From NCBI GenBank assembly GCA_947170435.1, contig CAMVTO010000004.1, forward strand, positions 62,001 to 126,000: a stretch of 64,000 nucleotides of DNA, read 5' to 3'. How positions within the stretch are numbered: the stretch's first letter is position 1; each line of letters opens with the position of its first letter. The translations under genes were made by a program, and so were the position numbers. Below the pieces are notes generated by a model. That model had not been told where the DNA came from. It worked only from the letters and a program-made list of their open reading frames with translations, and made no database searches. This stretch comes from an uncultured Clostridia bacterium. Lineage in GTDB: Bacteria; Bacillota; Clostridia; Oscillospirales; Oscillospiraceae. Shown here one piece after another: positions 1-9,260 of this stretch.

Positions 1-709
1 CCTTGCCAAAATTCCGCACCGACATCAGCTGCGCCTCGACGGTATCGTAGTCCATGGCGCGGAGGCTGTCCAGCGTGATGCAGGTCACGTCCGCGGCACG
101 GTACGCGCCGTTGGTTTTTTCCTCGATGTACGCAGGGAGAGAGGAGTGGGTGTAGCCGAAGGTCTTGTCCCGCGCGAACTCGGTCTGCGCCGCGGGAATC
201 AGCGCGTCACCCTGCCGGACATAGTGCACGTTGTCAAGGGTGAAGCGCCCGCCTTCCTTGAAAAACGGGGCGAGGATCTCGCCGTCCACGGTGAGACCGC
301 TGCGCTCCATGCCTTCGCGGAGCAGCTGCGTCTCCAGCGGATAGTGTCCCCGGAGCGTGGAGTCACTGCGGGAGAGGATCAGATATGGCTTGCCGCATTC
401 CTTGGAAACCGCGGATACCGTGTCGGAAATCTCGCGGTGGACTGCGGCGCTCTCCGCCGCGGTCATGCCCCGGGAGTTGGTCAGAATGTAGAACAGCTTG
501 CTTTCCTCGGCGAAGCCTGCGCGGATACTGTTTGCCGACCAGTCGGTGTAGACCGATACATTGTGTACGGTTTGAACACCGGTGGGGTCATCGTCAAGTA
601 TCACCAGTTTGTGAGAATCCCGCGCGATCTCGGCGGCAAGCAGCACGTCCGCGCTGCGCTCGTCGATGGTGGGGAGAGAAGCCAAAACAGACACGTTCAG
701 AGGATCCAT
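1..709 (-). CDS. Four-carbon acid sugar kinase family protein (DUF1537/OtnK), N-terminal part
   Basis: Translating the minus strand from the ATG at 709 gives 236 uninterrupted codons that run off the left edge, so the gene is partial. Residues 37-49 read VILDDDPTGVQTV, the nucleotide-binding signature of the DUF1537 (four-carbon acid sugar kinase) family, followed by SRSDSTLRGHYP, another family hallmark. Known members phosphorylate C4 sugar acids such as erythronate or threonate. The substrate cannot be told from this half. The start is set by a GGGAGGCGG ribosome site just upstream and by a TTGACA/TATAAA promoter. Partner genes (class II aldolase, PdxA2-type dehydrogenase) would lie to the left, outside the window. 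Confidence 0.9.
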   Translation of the reverse strand, partial: MDPLNVSVLASLPTIDERSADVLLAAEIARDSHKLVILDDDPTGVQTVHNVSVYTDWSANSIRAGFAEESKLFYILTNSRGMTAAESAAVHREISDTVSAVSKECGKPYLILSRSDSTLRGHYPLETQLLREGMERSGLTVDGEILAPFFKEGGRFTLDNVHYVRQGDALIPAAQTEFARDKTFGYTHSSLPAYIEEKTNGAYRAADVTCITLDSLRAMDYDTVEAQLMSVRNFGK

Positions 710-753
710 GACGCCGCCTCCCGGGAAAAGTGAGCAAAATAGCATTTTTAGTT

Positions 754-783
754 TTTATAGCACCGCCGCCCGCGTATTGTCAA
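754..783 (-). promoter_or_regulatory. Sigma-A type promoter of the DUF1537 kinase gene
   Basis: On the minus strand TTGACA (783-778) and TATAAA (759-754) are separated by 18 bases, 45 bases upstream of the start codon. Confidence 0.7.
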
Positions 784-828
784 GCGGCGGCGATCTTGTT
801 TTTTGGCGGTTTTTCGGATGCGAAAGGC

Positions 829-857
829 TTGTATTCCTTGGCACGCCGTGATATGAT
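829..857 (+). promoter_or_regulatory. Promoter of the permease-kinase operon
   Basis: TTGTAT (829-834) and TATGAT (852-857) with a 17-base spacer, 78 bases before the start at 936. The rest of the 710-935 gap holds only this promoter and the divergent one; no gene is visible. Confidence 0.55.
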
Positions 858-935
858 AACCAATAGTGTAAAAGGGTATTTATGCCTTTTTCGGCAGAGC
901 AATAAGCATGGGAAAGTGAAAAGAGGTATCCCTTT

Positions 936-3848
936 ATGGACAATCACGCGAATCCTGATCGCAACGGACTGACCCGCTACTTGTCGCCGCTGAGCGTCTG
1001 GGCGCTCTCCTTTGGCTGTGCGGTGGGCTGGGGCGCGTTTGTGATGCCGGGTACCACGTTCCTGCCGACCGCCGGGCCATTGGGCACTGCGCTGGGTATC
1101 GTGATCGGCGCGGTGGTCATGCTGATCATCGGCGTGAACTATCATTATTTAATGAATAAATACCCGGACGCGGGCGGAACGCTGACCTATTCGATCCGTA
1201 CCTTTGGTTACGATCATGGCTTCCTCAGCGCGTGGTTCCTGATGCTGGTGTACATCGCCATCATCTGGGCGAACGCCACCGCGCTGGCGCTGATTGGACG
1301 CAATCTGCTGGGTGGATTGTTCCAGTTCGGGTTCCACTATCAGATTCTTGGCTACGACGTCTACTTCGGTGAAGTGCTGCTCTCCATGGCGGCGATCCTG
1401 ATCTTTGGCTTCGTCTGCATCCGCGGCAAGCGGCTCGCGGCCTGGATTCAGACCGCACTGGCGCTCGTGCTGCTTGTCGGCATCGTGATCTGCGCCGTGG
1501 CGGTGCTGCGGCGCGATGGGGCGATGGATACCGTCATGACCCCTGCCTTTGCGCCGCGACAGGGCAGCCATCTCGGCCAGATCGCGGGCATTGCGGCGCT
1601 GACGCCCTGGGCGTTCGCTGGCTTTGAATCGGTGTCCAACTCCGCTTCCGGGTTCAAGTTTTCCCCCAAAAAGGTCATCTGGATCATGGCGGCGGCACTG
1701 CTGATCGGTACGGTGTCCTACATATTGCTCACGTTCATGGCGGCGTCCGTCCATCCGGGCAGCTATCACTCCTGGCCGGAATACATCGGGAACCTCAGTG
1801 CGCAGAACGGCCTGAAGGCGCTGCCATCGTTTTACGCAACGGAGACGGTGATGGGGCGCAGCGGCCTGGTGCTGCTGGTCGTCACCACCGCGGCGGCGAT
1901 CATCACCGGCCTTGTGGGAAACTACATCGCCGCGAGCCGCCTGCTCTACTCCATGGCACAGGACGGCATCCTGCCCAAGTGGTTCGGTGAGCTCAACGAC
2001 GACCACACTCCCCGGAACGCGATGCTCTTCCTCATTGGCATCTCGCTCTTTGTCCCGTTCATCGGCAGAACGGCGATCGGCTGGATCGTGGACGTCAACA
2101 CCATCGGCGCGACCATCGCCTACGGCTACACCTCCGCCGCGGCGTTCGCCAACGCGCGCCGCTCCGGCAGGCGCGGCATTCAGATCACCGGCGCGGTGGG
2201 TCTGGTGATGTCCCTGGTGTTCTTCTTCTACTTTATGGCGTCCTCCGCCCGGATGATGGCGACGGAATCCTACCTGATCCTCGCGGGCTGGAGCATCCTC
2301 GGCTTTGTCTATTCCCGCTTTATGTTCAGCCGCGATACGGAGCGGCGCTTCGGCAAGTCCACCGTGGTGTGGATCGGCCTGCTGTTTCTGATCTTCTTCA
2401 CGACGCTCATGTGGGTCAAGCAGGCGACGCAGGACACGACGCACGAGGTGCTGCGCAATCTCAGCGAGTACAACGTCGAGGAGCTGGCGGAGCACGGCAT
2501 CGAGATGGATAAGAACGAGCAGGAGGACGCGGAATACTATATTGAGAAGCAGCTGGAACAGGTGAACAGCACGCTGGCAAAGAACAGCCTGATCCAGATG
2601 GGGCTTGTGGTGCTGGCGCTGCTGATTATGACCGGCATCTATGACTCCGTGCGAAAACGGGAGAAGGAGCAGGAGACCAAGCGCGTCCTTGCTGAGGAGA
2701 GCAGCCGTGCCAAGACCACGTTCCTGTTCAACATGTCCCACGATATCCGCACGCCGATGAACGCCATCATCGGTTACACCGATCTGGCCGAGCGCGAGGA
2801 CAACACCCTCGCTCAGGTGCGGGAGTATCTGACCAAGATCAAGGCGTCCAGCCGCCATCTGCTGGCGCTGATTAACGACGTGCTGGAGATGAGCCGCATC
2901 GAGAGCGGCCGCATGGAGCTGGAGCCGGTGGAGATGGATCTCCGCGAGACGCTCAGCGAAGCGTACGATATGTTCGAAACCCAGATGGCGGAAAAGCACA
3001 TCGAGTTCCACGTCGATACCTCGCAGATCAGAAATCGCCGCGTGCTGTGCGACAAAAACCGCTTCAACCGTGTGCTGCACAATCTTTTGAGCAATGCCTA
3101 CAAGTTCACGCCGCAGGGCGGCAGCATCAGCGCCACGCTCTGGCAGATCGGGGACGAGGCGGACGGCTCCGGCAAGTACGAGCTGCGGGTCAAGGACAGC
3201 GGCATTGGCATGTCGCCGGATTTTGCCGAGCGCGTGTTTGAGGCGTTTGAGCGCGAGCGCACCTCCACGGTCAGCGGTATCCAGGGCACCGGCCTCGGCA
3301 TGGCGATCACCAAGAGCATTGTGGACATGATGGGCGGCACGATCGAGGTCATCACCGCGCCGGGCGCGGGCACGGAGTTCATCGTCCGCCTGACGCTGCC
3401 GCTGCAAAGCGGCGCCGAAGGGGAGCGGGAGATCGAGAACGAGCAGCTGAGCGCGCCGGACTTTGGCTCCATGCGTCTGTTGCTGGTGGAGGACAATGAG
3501 ATCAACCGCGAGATCGCGCTGGAGATCCTCGGCGGGGCGGGCTTCACGCTGGAGACTGCCGAGAACGGACGCGAGGCGGTGGAGAAGGTCTCCGCCTCGG
3601 AGCCGGGGTACTATAACGCCGTGCTGATGGACATTCAGATGCCGGTCATGAACGGCTACGAGGCCGCCCGCGCGATCCGCGCGCTGGACAACGCCGCGCT
3701 CGCGTCGATCCCCATTGTTGCGATGACCGCAAACGCTTTCAGCGAGGATATCAAAAATGCAAAGGAGGCGGGCATGAACGCCCACGTCGCAAAACCGATC
3801 GACGTGGAGAGGCTGATGAAAACGCTTGCGCAAATTTTGAGGAAGTAA
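936..3848 (+). CDS. Amino acid permease (APC)-histidine kinase-receiver fusion protein
   Basis: A 970-residue membrane sensor. Residues 1-480 are a full APC-superfamily amino acid permease with about 12 membrane segments (AVGWGAFVMPGTTFLP near the start). Two further membrane segments at about 475-495 and 560-580 bracket an extracytoplasmic loop of about 65 residues. Then come a HisKA domain with phospho-acceptor His602 in [13 protein letters not shown], an HATPase with N box NLLSNAYKF, G1 DSGIGMS and G2 GTGLGMAI, and a C-terminal receiver with phospho-acceptor Asp899 in LMDIQMP and the conserved Thr/Lys (MTANAF, AKPID). It presumably senses or transports an amino acid and signals by phosphorelay, like the SLC5-type CbrA kinases but with a different transporter fold. 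No HPt or output regulator lies nearby. First gene of a four-gene same-strand run. Confidence 0.93.
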   Translation: MDNHANPDRNGLTRYLSPLSVWALSFGCAVGWGAFVMPGTTFLPTAGPLGTALGIVIGAVVMLIIGVNYHYLMNKYPDAGGTLTYSIRTFGYDHGFLSAWFLMLVYIAIIWANATALALIGRNLLGGLFQFGFHYQILGYDVYFGEVLLSMAAILIFGFVCIRGKRLAAWIQTALALVLLVGIVICAVAVLRRDGAMDTVMTPAFAPRQGSHLGQIAGIAALTPWAFAGFESVSNSASGFKFSPKKVIWIMAAALLIGTVSYILLTFMAASVHPGSYHSWPEYIGNLSAQNGLKALPSFYATETVMGRSGLVLLVVTTAAAIITGLVGNYIAASRLLYSMAQDGILPKWFGELNDDHTPRNAMLFLIGISLFVPFIGRTAIGWIVDVNTIGATIAYGYTSAAAFANARRSGRRGIQITGAVGLVMSLVFFFYFMASSARMMATESYLILAGWSILGFVYSRFMFSRDTERRFGKSTVVWIGLLFLIFFTTLMWVKQATQDTTHEVLRNLSEYNVEELAEHGIEMDKNEQEDAEYYIEKQLEQVNSTLAKNSLIQMGLVVLALLIMTGIYDSVRKREKEQETKRVLAEESSRAKTTFLFNMSHDIRTPMNAIIGYTDLAEREDNTLAQVREYLTKIKASSRHLLALINDVLEMSRIESGRMELEPVEMDLRETLSEAYDMFETQMAEKHIEFHVDTSQIRNRRVLCDKNRFNRVLHNLLSNAYKFTPQGGSISATLWQIGDEADGSGKYELRVKDSGIGMSPDFAERVFEAFERERTSTVSGIQGTGLGMAITKSIVDMMGGTIEVITAPGAGTEFIVRLTLPLQSGAEGEREIENEQLSAPDFGSMRLLLVEDNEINREIALEILGGAGFTLETAENGREAVEKVSASEPGYYNAVLMDIQMPVMNGYEAARAIRALDNAALASIPIVAMTANAFSEDIKNAKEAGMNAHVAKPIDVERLMKTLAQILRK

Positions 3849-3889
3849 GAAGAAACTCAGAAGCTGTGTGTATTTACCCGGGAGGAATC

Positions 3890-4285
3890 ATGAAACGCGT
3901 TTCATTGCTTGCTTTGCTGCTCGCGCTGACCGTGGCGTGCTGCGCCGCCTGCGGAAGCAAAACGGACTATCGGACCATGGAGATCAACGACGCGGCGGAG
4001 ATGATCGCCGCAGAGGACGGCCATCTGCTCGTCGATGTCAGGACCCGAGAGGAATTTGAAGAAAAACACATCCCCGGCGCGATCCTGCTGCCGGTGGACG
4101 ATATCAAGGACGGCAAGCTGGAGCGTCTGCCGGACAAGGACCAGATCATTCTGATCTACTGCCGGACGGGCCGCCGCGCGAAGGATGCCGCGGAGTATCT
4201 GGCGAAGAAAGGCTATACGAATATCTACGAGATTGGCGGGATCGTCGACTGGAAGGGTGAGACCGTCACAGGAAACGAAACCTGA
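3890..4285 (+). CDS. Rhodanese-like domain lipoprotein
   Basis: 131 residues. The N-terminus is a lipoprotein-type signal (hydrophobic run 4-16, cysteines at 17, 18 and 21). The rest is a single rhodanese domain: LLVDVRTREEFEEKHIPGA, then the active-site loop YCRTGRR with Cys91 and the closing GGIVDWKGE. Rhodanese domains transfer sulfane sulfur through that cysteine; an extracytoplasmic anchored copy may act on thiols or sulfur carriers outside the membrane, which is inference. The ATG at 3890 is preferred over an upstream in-frame start because GGGAGGAATC sits directly before it. It lies 41 bases after the permease-kinase and 30 before the binding-protein gene, so it is probably cotranscribed. 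Confidence 0.85.
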   Translation: MKRVSLLALLLALTVACCAACGSKTDYRTMEINDAAEMIAAEDGHLLVDVRTREEFEEKHIPGAILLPVDDIKDGKLERLPDKDQIILIYCRTGRRAKDAAEYLAKKGYTNIYEIGGIVDWKGETVTGNET

Positions 4286-4315
4286 CTTGATTTGAAAGCG
4301 CGGAGGAGGGGGACC

Positions 4316-5407
4316 ATGAAAAAGGCAGGATATCTGCTGCTCATTCTCGGCGTCTGCCTGATCCTCGGCGGCGTAGCGCTTCTCAAGCAGCATCCACAGA
4401 CGCCCAAGGCGCGGGAGCTGACGAAGATCGGCGTGGTGATGAACGGCAGCTTTGCCGACAACAGCTACACGCAGGCACAGTATGACGGCCTGGCGGAGGC
4501 TGCGGCGAACGCGGGCGTCCGGCTCGACGCCCGGGACAATGTACCCGTGGACGAGAATTTCCCGAAGCTGGTCGGCGAGCTGATCGCGGACGGCTGCGAG
4601 GTCATCGTCTGCGACAACTATCTCTATGACGACTATCTGCTGGCGCTGGCGGAGGAGTACCCCGCCGTTGAGTTCTACAACGGCTCCGGCACCGTGACGG
4701 CGGAGAATCTGTCGTCCTATCTGGGACGGCTGTATCAGGTGCGCTATCTCGCGGGGATCGTCGCGGGCGCGCAGACGCGGACGAACGAGATCGGCTATGT
4801 GCTCGCGTTCCAGACGCCGGAGACGGTGCGCCAGCTCAACGCCTTCACGCTCGGCGTGAAGAAGGCAAATCCCGGCGCGACGGTCTATGTCCGATGCACA
4901 GAGGACTGGAACGACAGCGAGAAGGCGGCGGCGGTCACCGCCGCGCTGCTGGACGAGCACGAGATCGACGTGCTGAGCCAGCATGTCAACCCGATCTCGC
5001 CCATGCGTGTGGCAGACGAACGGGGCGTGTGGACCATCGGAACGAACATGGACAACCGCTCGCTGTTCCCGGACACCTGCCTCACCTGCTGCGTGTTCAA
5101 CTGGGAGCCGTTTTTTGCCGCGCGCATCGACGAGATCGAGCGCAACCGCCCCGTCGGGCGGCATTACTGGGAGGGGGTGCGCACCGGCATGGTGACGCTC
5201 GGCTCGCTGTCCGACACGGTGAGCGAGGAGACGCGGCGCATGGTGGACGCGGAGCTGGAGCGCCTGCTCAGCGGCAGCTATGACGTATTCTTCGGGCCGG
5301 TGACGGACAATACCGGCGTCGAGCGTGTTCGCGCGGGAGAGAACCTCTCGGACGCGCATCTGCTCTATGAGATGAACTGGTTTGTGGACGGAGTGGTGAT
5401 GGAATGA
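4316..5407 (+). CDS. BMP/PnrA-type substrate-binding protein
   Basis: 363 residues. An N-terminal membrane anchor (about 5-24) is followed by a periplasmic-binding fold of the Bmp/Med/PnrA family: [23 protein letters not shown], then [19 protein letters not shown] and a hinge region [13 protein letters not shown]. Family members bind nucleosides or related ligands for ABC transporters. Here no ABC ATPase or permease follows; instead the stop codon overlaps the start of a hybrid histidine kinase (ATGGAATGA), so the protein is more likely a ligand-binding partner of that sensor, as LuxP is to LuxQ. That role is inference. The start is fixed by GGAGGAGGGGG immediately before the ATG; an in-frame TTG at 4292 is less likely. 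Ligand unknown. Confidence 0.83.
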   Translation: MKKAGYLLLILGVCLILGGVALLKQHPQTPKARELTKIGVVMNGSFADNSYTQAQYDGLAEAAANAGVRLDARDNVPVDENFPKLVGELIADGCEVIVCDNYLYDDYLLALAEEYPAVEFYNGSGTVTAENLSSYLGRLYQVRYLAGIVAGAQTRTNEIGYVLAFQTPETVRQLNAFTLGVKKANPGATVYVRCTEDWNDSEKAAAVTAALLDEHEIDVLSQHVNPISPMRVADERGVWTIGTNMDNRSLFPDTCLTCCVFNWEPFFAARIDEIERNRPVGRHYWEGVRTGMVTLGSLSDTVSEETRRMVDAELERLLSGSYDVFFGPVTDNTGVERVRAGENLSDAHLLYEMNWFVDGVVME

Positions 5408-7905
5408 ACGACTCTGGCAAAATTCGATTTGCGGACCCGCGGGTGCGCCGCCTGCTCCGCACACTTATCCTGCTGCTGCTGGCGCTGGTGATGATCGGGC
5501 TCTTTCTCTACATGCGCGTGAATGTGCTGCTCAACCGCTACATGGAGGTGCAGGGCGAGAAGCAGGCGGAAACACTGGCGGAGCTGACGCAGCGCCAGTT
5601 TCAGGTGGAGCTGACCGCGCTGTACACCGTGGCCAGTGAGCTCACGCACATCGACGGCGACCGCACCGCGGCGCTGCGCGCGGTCGACGCGGCAAACAGC
5701 GACGCGCGCATCGGCGTGCAATATATCAACGGCAGCCTCCTCTACGGCCGCGCCTACAGCATCGACGACTTTCCCTGCATCGAGCGCGCCGTCCATGGCG
5801 AGAACGCGATCTCCTACTGCGCGGGCGAGGGGCTGATGTTTGCCGTGCCCGCCATGCGGGAGGGCAACGTCGCCTTTGTGGTCTACTGCCTCTACCCGGA
5901 CGAGGTGCTGTATCAGCGCTTCGGCGTGGACAGCTACAGCGGCAGCGGCCGCACGCGCGTGGAGGACATGGACGACCGCGTGATCGTGACCTCGCTGCCG
6001 CCGGATTCCGCGGAGCATCTGGTTTTTGAGGAGCCCTCCGCCGCGCGGGGTATTCAGGTGCTGGAGACCACGCTTTATACCTCGGGCAGCGCAGCGGTGT
6101 TCCGCAACACGAGCATCGGCGAGGTCATGCTCTACGCCGCGGTGATCGACGGCAGCGACTATCATCTGGTGGGCTATGTGCCCAAGACCGTCGTCATGCA
6201 GGGCGTGCAGCGCATCAGCCTGCTGGTCATTCTGGTGTTTGCCATTCTGGCGGCCATGGTATTTTTCGGCGGCTTTCTGCTCATCGGTTTGGAGCGCAAG
6301 TCCCGCGAGAGCGACGCGCTGCGCGAGGCGGCGCGCATCGCGGAGAAGTCCAACGCCGCCAAGAGCGAGTTCCTCTCCAATATGTCCCACGACATCCGCA
6401 CGCCGATGAACGCCATCATCGGCTTCACCAACCTCGCCATCCGCGATCCCTCGGACACCGAGCGGGTTAGAGAGTATCTCGGCAAGATCCGCTCATCGTC
6501 CAACCATTTGCTCTCGCTCATCAACGATGTGCTGGAGATGAGCCGCATCGAAAGCGGCAAGATTGAGCTGGAGGAAAAGCCCTGCTCGCTGCCGGAGATC
6601 CTGCATGACCTGAACAACATCATCATCGGACAGGTGGAGGCCAAGCAGCAGGAGCTGACGATGGACGCGCTGAACGTCGTCAATGAAGATGTTTTTTGCG
6701 ACAAGCTGCGCCTCAATCAGGTACTGCTCAACCTGTTGAGCAACGCGGTGAAGTACACGCCCGCCGGAGGGCACATTGCCGTGCGTGTGTCCCAGTTGGA
6801 GAGTGATGATCCCGAGCGCGGGAATTACGAGTTCCACGTCAAGGATAATGGAATCGGCATGGCGCCGGAGTTTGCCGCGCACGTATTTGAGGCGTTTGAG
6901 CGTGAAAAGACCTCCACCGTCAGCGGTATTCAGGGCACCGGCCTTGGCATGGCGATCACCAAGAGCATTGTGGACATGATGGGCGGGGAGATCCGCGTCG
7001 AGACGGAGAAGGGCAAAGGCTCCGAGTTCATCGTGCGCGTGAGCTTTCGCCTGCAATCTTCCGCCGCGCCCGACCGCCGTATCCCGGAACTGGCCGGGTT
7101 GCATGCGCTGGTGGTGGACGACGACTTCAACACCTGCGACAGCGCCACGACGCTGCTCAATCAGATCGGTTTGCGCCCCGAGTGGACGCTTTCCGGCAAG
7201 GAGGCAGTGCTGCGTGCCAAGCAGGCGCACGAACGCGGCGACGGTTTCCGCGTGTTTATCGTGGACTGGAAGCTGCCCGATCTCAGCGGCATCGAGGTGG
7301 CGCGCCAGATCCGCGCCGCCGTGGGCGAGGATACGCCAATCCTGCTGATGACGGCCTACGACTGGCCCAGCATCAAGGATGAGGCGATCATAGCGGGTGT
7401 CAACGGATTTTGCAATAAGCCATTGTTTCTCTCAGAGCTTTATAGTGCGCTGACGCGAGTGCTCGGTTCCGTGGAGGAGCACAAGGCGCAGACCGTAGAG
7501 TCGGTGCCGGTGAGCTTTGCCGGACGGCGGCTGCTGCTGGTGGACGATATCGAGATGAACCGCGAGATTGCGGTGGCGGTGCTGGAGATGAACGATTTCG
7601 AGGTGGAGGAGGCCTGCGACGGCACCGAGGCGGTGGAAAAGGTAACGACCGCGGAGCCCGGCTACTACGACGCCGTGCTCATGGATGTGCAAATGCCCAC
7701 CATGAACGGTTATGAGGCGACCCGCGCGATCCGCGGCTCCGACTCACCCAATGCCGGGATTCCCATTATCGCCATGACCGCCAACGCTTTCGACGAGGAT
7801 AAGAAGGCCGCGTTGGAGGCGGGCATGGACGGGCATGTCGCCAAGCCCATCGACGTGGCGCGGCTGATGGAGGTACTGGGAGGCATCCTGAAGGCCAACG
7901 CATAA
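5404..7905 (+). CDS. Hybrid sensor histidine kinase with two receiver domains
   Basis: 833 residues. Membrane segments at about 18-38 and 268-292 flank a 230-residue extracytoplasmic sensor region. HisKA carries His329 in [14 protein letters not shown]; the HATPase has [17 protein letters not shown] and GTGLGMAI; the first receiver has Asp621 in FIVDWKLPD and the second Asp761 in LMDVQMP. Its kinase core and last receiver are strikingly close to those of the permease-kinase at 936 (same [19 protein letters not shown] block), so the two are paralogues. The start codon overlaps the stop of the BMP gene, which strongly suggests translational coupling and a binding-protein/kinase pair. No HPt domain or DNA-binding regulator is encoded nearby. 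Confidence 0.92.
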   Translation: MNDSGKIRFADPRVRRLLRTLILLLLALVMIGLFLYMRVNVLLNRYMEVQGEKQAETLAELTQRQFQVELTALYTVASELTHIDGDRTAALRAVDAANSDARIGVQYINGSLLYGRAYSIDDFPCIERAVHGENAISYCAGEGLMFAVPAMREGNVAFVVYCLYPDEVLYQRFGVDSYSGSGRTRVEDMDDRVIVTSLPPDSAEHLVFEEPSAARGIQVLETTLYTSGSAAVFRNTSIGEVMLYAAVIDGSDYHLVGYVPKTVVMQGVQRISLLVILVFAILAAMVFFGGFLLIGLERKSRESDALREAARIAEKSNAAKSEFLSNMSHDIRTPMNAIIGFTNLAIRDPSDTERVREYLGKIRSSSNHLLSLINDVLEMSRIESGKIELEEKPCSLPEILHDLNNIIIGQVEAKQQELTMDALNVVNEDVFCDKLRLNQVLLNLLSNAVKYTPAGGHIAVRVSQLESDDPERGNYEFHVKDNGIGMAPEFAAHVFEAFEREKTSTVSGIQGTGLGMAITKSIVDMMGGEIRVETEKGKGSEFIVRVSFRLQSSAAPDRRIPELAGLHALVVDDDFNTCDSATTLLNQIGLRPEWTLSGKEAVLRAKQAHERGDGFRVFIVDWKLPDLSGIEVARQIRAAVGEDTPILLMTAYDWPSIKDEAIIAGVNGFCNKPLFLSELYSALTRVLGSVEEHKAQTVESVPVSFAGRRLLLVDDIEMNREIAVAVLEMNDFEVEEACDGTEAVEKVTTAEPGYYDAVLMDVQMPTMNGYEATRAIRGSDSPNAGIPIIAMTANAFDEDKKAALEAGMDGHVAKPIDVARLMEVLGGILKANA

Positions 7906-7907
7906 CA

Positions 7908-7944
7908 AAAAAATCCCTGCCGAAGAATTCGGCAGGGATTTTTT
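7908..7944. terminator. Bidirectional intrinsic terminator
   Basis: A 17-bp perfect stem (7908-7924 with 7928-7944) with A and T runs at both ends. It sits between the convergent hybrid kinase and hutD genes and can serve both. Confidence 0.9.
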
Positions 7945-7949
7945 GTGAT

Positions 7950-8534
7950 TCAGATTGTCCACATCTGTGCGGTCATGATCAGCGACGGCTCCTTGCAGTA
8001 GAGCATCAGCGGGGCGCTGCCGCGCAGCAGCAGGCTTTCGCCTTTGGCGAAGTGATATTCCTTCATACCGCAGCGGGCCACACAGCCGCCGGTGGCGCAG
8101 AAGAGCAGGATGGCTTCCGCCCGTCGCTCCGGGGAGAAGGGCGTGTCGCCGGCGTTCAGGTGCAGCGCACCCATGAAGCCGTCCGCCTTGCCCTTGCGCA
8201 GCATCAGGTTGAAGTCTGTGCAGCGGCCGCGGGAATGGGTGTCATCCCCGCCGTCAAAGTCATGGATGTCGCCGGGATGAAGCGTCAGCTCCGCGTCCCC
8301 GTTGTGGGAGAGCGCCATGTCGCCGCGTACCGTGGAGATGTAGCGGTGGAAATCCGGCAGCGACGTGAAATCGGACTCCTCCAGCTCCACTGTGGCGCTG
8401 CTGACGCGCCAGAGGAAGTCGCGGTCGGCGTAGACTGCGTTTTCCGGCGCGATGGTCAGTTGGGTCGTCGAACCGCCGGACCACTGCGTGGTCACATAGT
8501 CGGCGGGACGCAGAATCGTAATCGTAGGTTCCAT
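7950..8534 (-). CDS. hutD: HutD family protein
   Basis: 194 residues matching the HutD cupin-like family: QWSGGSTTQLTI near the N-terminus, FLWRVSSATVELEESDF, HPGDIHDFDGG and DFNLMLRKG. HutD accompanies histidine-utilisation genes and is thought to limit or tune hut expression, perhaps by binding the intermediate formiminoglutamate; it is not required for the pathway chemistry. It is the last gene of a minus-strand operon ftcD, cyclodeaminase, hutD, with only 3 bases between its start and the upstream stop. The position next to FIGLU-processing enzymes fits that role. Confidence 0.85.
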   Translation of the reverse strand: MEPTITILRPADYVTTQWSGGSTTQLTIAPENAVYADRDFLWRVSSATVELEESDFTSLPDFHRYISTVRGDMALSHNGDAELTLHPGDIHDFDGGDDTHSRGRCTDFNLMLRKGKADGFMGALHLNAGDTPFSPERRAEAILLFCATGGCVARCGMKEYHFAKGESLLLRGSAPLMLYCKEPSLIMTAQMWTI

Positions 8535-8537
8535 GGA

Positions 8538-9173
8538 TCAACCGTCAATCATTGCCGTGAGCTTTTCAAAGCTCTTGTCACACAGCGGCAGGGCGTGGGC
8601 CAACAGTGCCTCGCCCTTCTTGCGGTACTCCGCGGCGAAGTCCTGATCCTTGATCGAGCCGATGTTGATCAGCACGTTCAGCCATGCGCCCTGAATGCCG
8701 GAGCGGAAGCTGAGGAACGCGACGCCGAGATCGCTGGCGGAGGTGTCGTTGAAGCCATGCTCCAGCAGGGAAGCGGCCAACGTAACGCTCTCGTCGATGA
8801 GCTCCATCATCTCCATGGGGGTCTTGGTGCAGGCCTTGAGGCCGTTTTGGATGGCGGCGGAGCGGGCAGCCTTTTGTTCATCGGTGTCCTTCGGCATGCC
8901 GAAGGCGTCGCTCACCACGTTGAATGCCTCGGTGTCGCGATCCATCACGTCGAGGAGGCGGGCCTTGAGGGTGTTGCCCTTCTTCTCTACCTCGGCAGCA
9001 TACTCTGCAAACTCGGCGTATTTCTTGCGGCCCTGCGTCAGGTTGCCGACCATGGCGGTCAGCGCGGCGCCGATGGAGCCTTCAAGCGCGGCGACAGAGC
9101 CGCCGCCCGGTGCCGGCGCGTCGGACGCGACGGTATCGACAAATTGGGTAACGGTCATATCAGCAAGTTTCAT
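8538..9173 (-). CDS. Formiminotetrahydrofolate cyclodeaminase (FTCD_C family)
   Basis: 211 residues of the cyclodeaminase/cyclohydrolase family: MTVTQFVDTVASDAPAPGGGS with the glycine-rich folate-binding turn, then MVGNLTQGRKKY and DRDTEAFNVVSDAFGMPK. It should convert 5-formimino-THF to 5,10-methenyl-THF and ammonia, directly after the formimidoyltransferase encoded upstream in the same operon. In animals the two activities are fused; here they are separate proteins. The start at 9173 is chosen for the GAAAGGA site 8-14 bases upstream; an earlier ATG at 9233 gives a non-conserved leader. A paralogue at 23232 shares the family and may do the cyclohydrolase step instead. Confidence 0.88.
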   Translation of the reverse strand: MKLADMTVTQFVDTVASDAPAPGGGSVAALEGSIGAALTAMVGNLTQGRKKYAEFAEYAAEVEKKGNTLKARLLDVMDRDTEAFNVVSDAFGMPKDTDEQKAARSAAIQNGLKACTKTPMEMMELIDESVTLAASLLEHGFNDTSASDLGVAFLSFRSGIQGAWLNVLINIGSIKDQDFAAEYRKKGEALLAHALPLCDKSFEKLTAMIDG

Positions 9174-9260
9174 GGCAAAAAATCCTTTCTCATGCAAGAC
9201 GCAGCAATGGTACAATGCCGCGGCGCATTCCAATTCTTTTGCTGACCTTTCTTACAAAAG

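Noticed and set aside
146..733. Plus-strand frames at the left edge
   Set aside because: The minus strand carries the DUF1537 signature in the same region, with a promoter and ribosome site.
730..972. Short plus-strand frame before the permease-kinase
   Set aside because: It overlaps both divergent promoters and the next start, and resembles no protein.
1149..3833. Long open frame antisense to the permease-kinase gene (894 codons)
   Set aside because: The plus strand encodes a protein with all kinase motifs; the antisense product is His/Arg/Asp-rich and family-less, as expected opposite a GC-rich gene.
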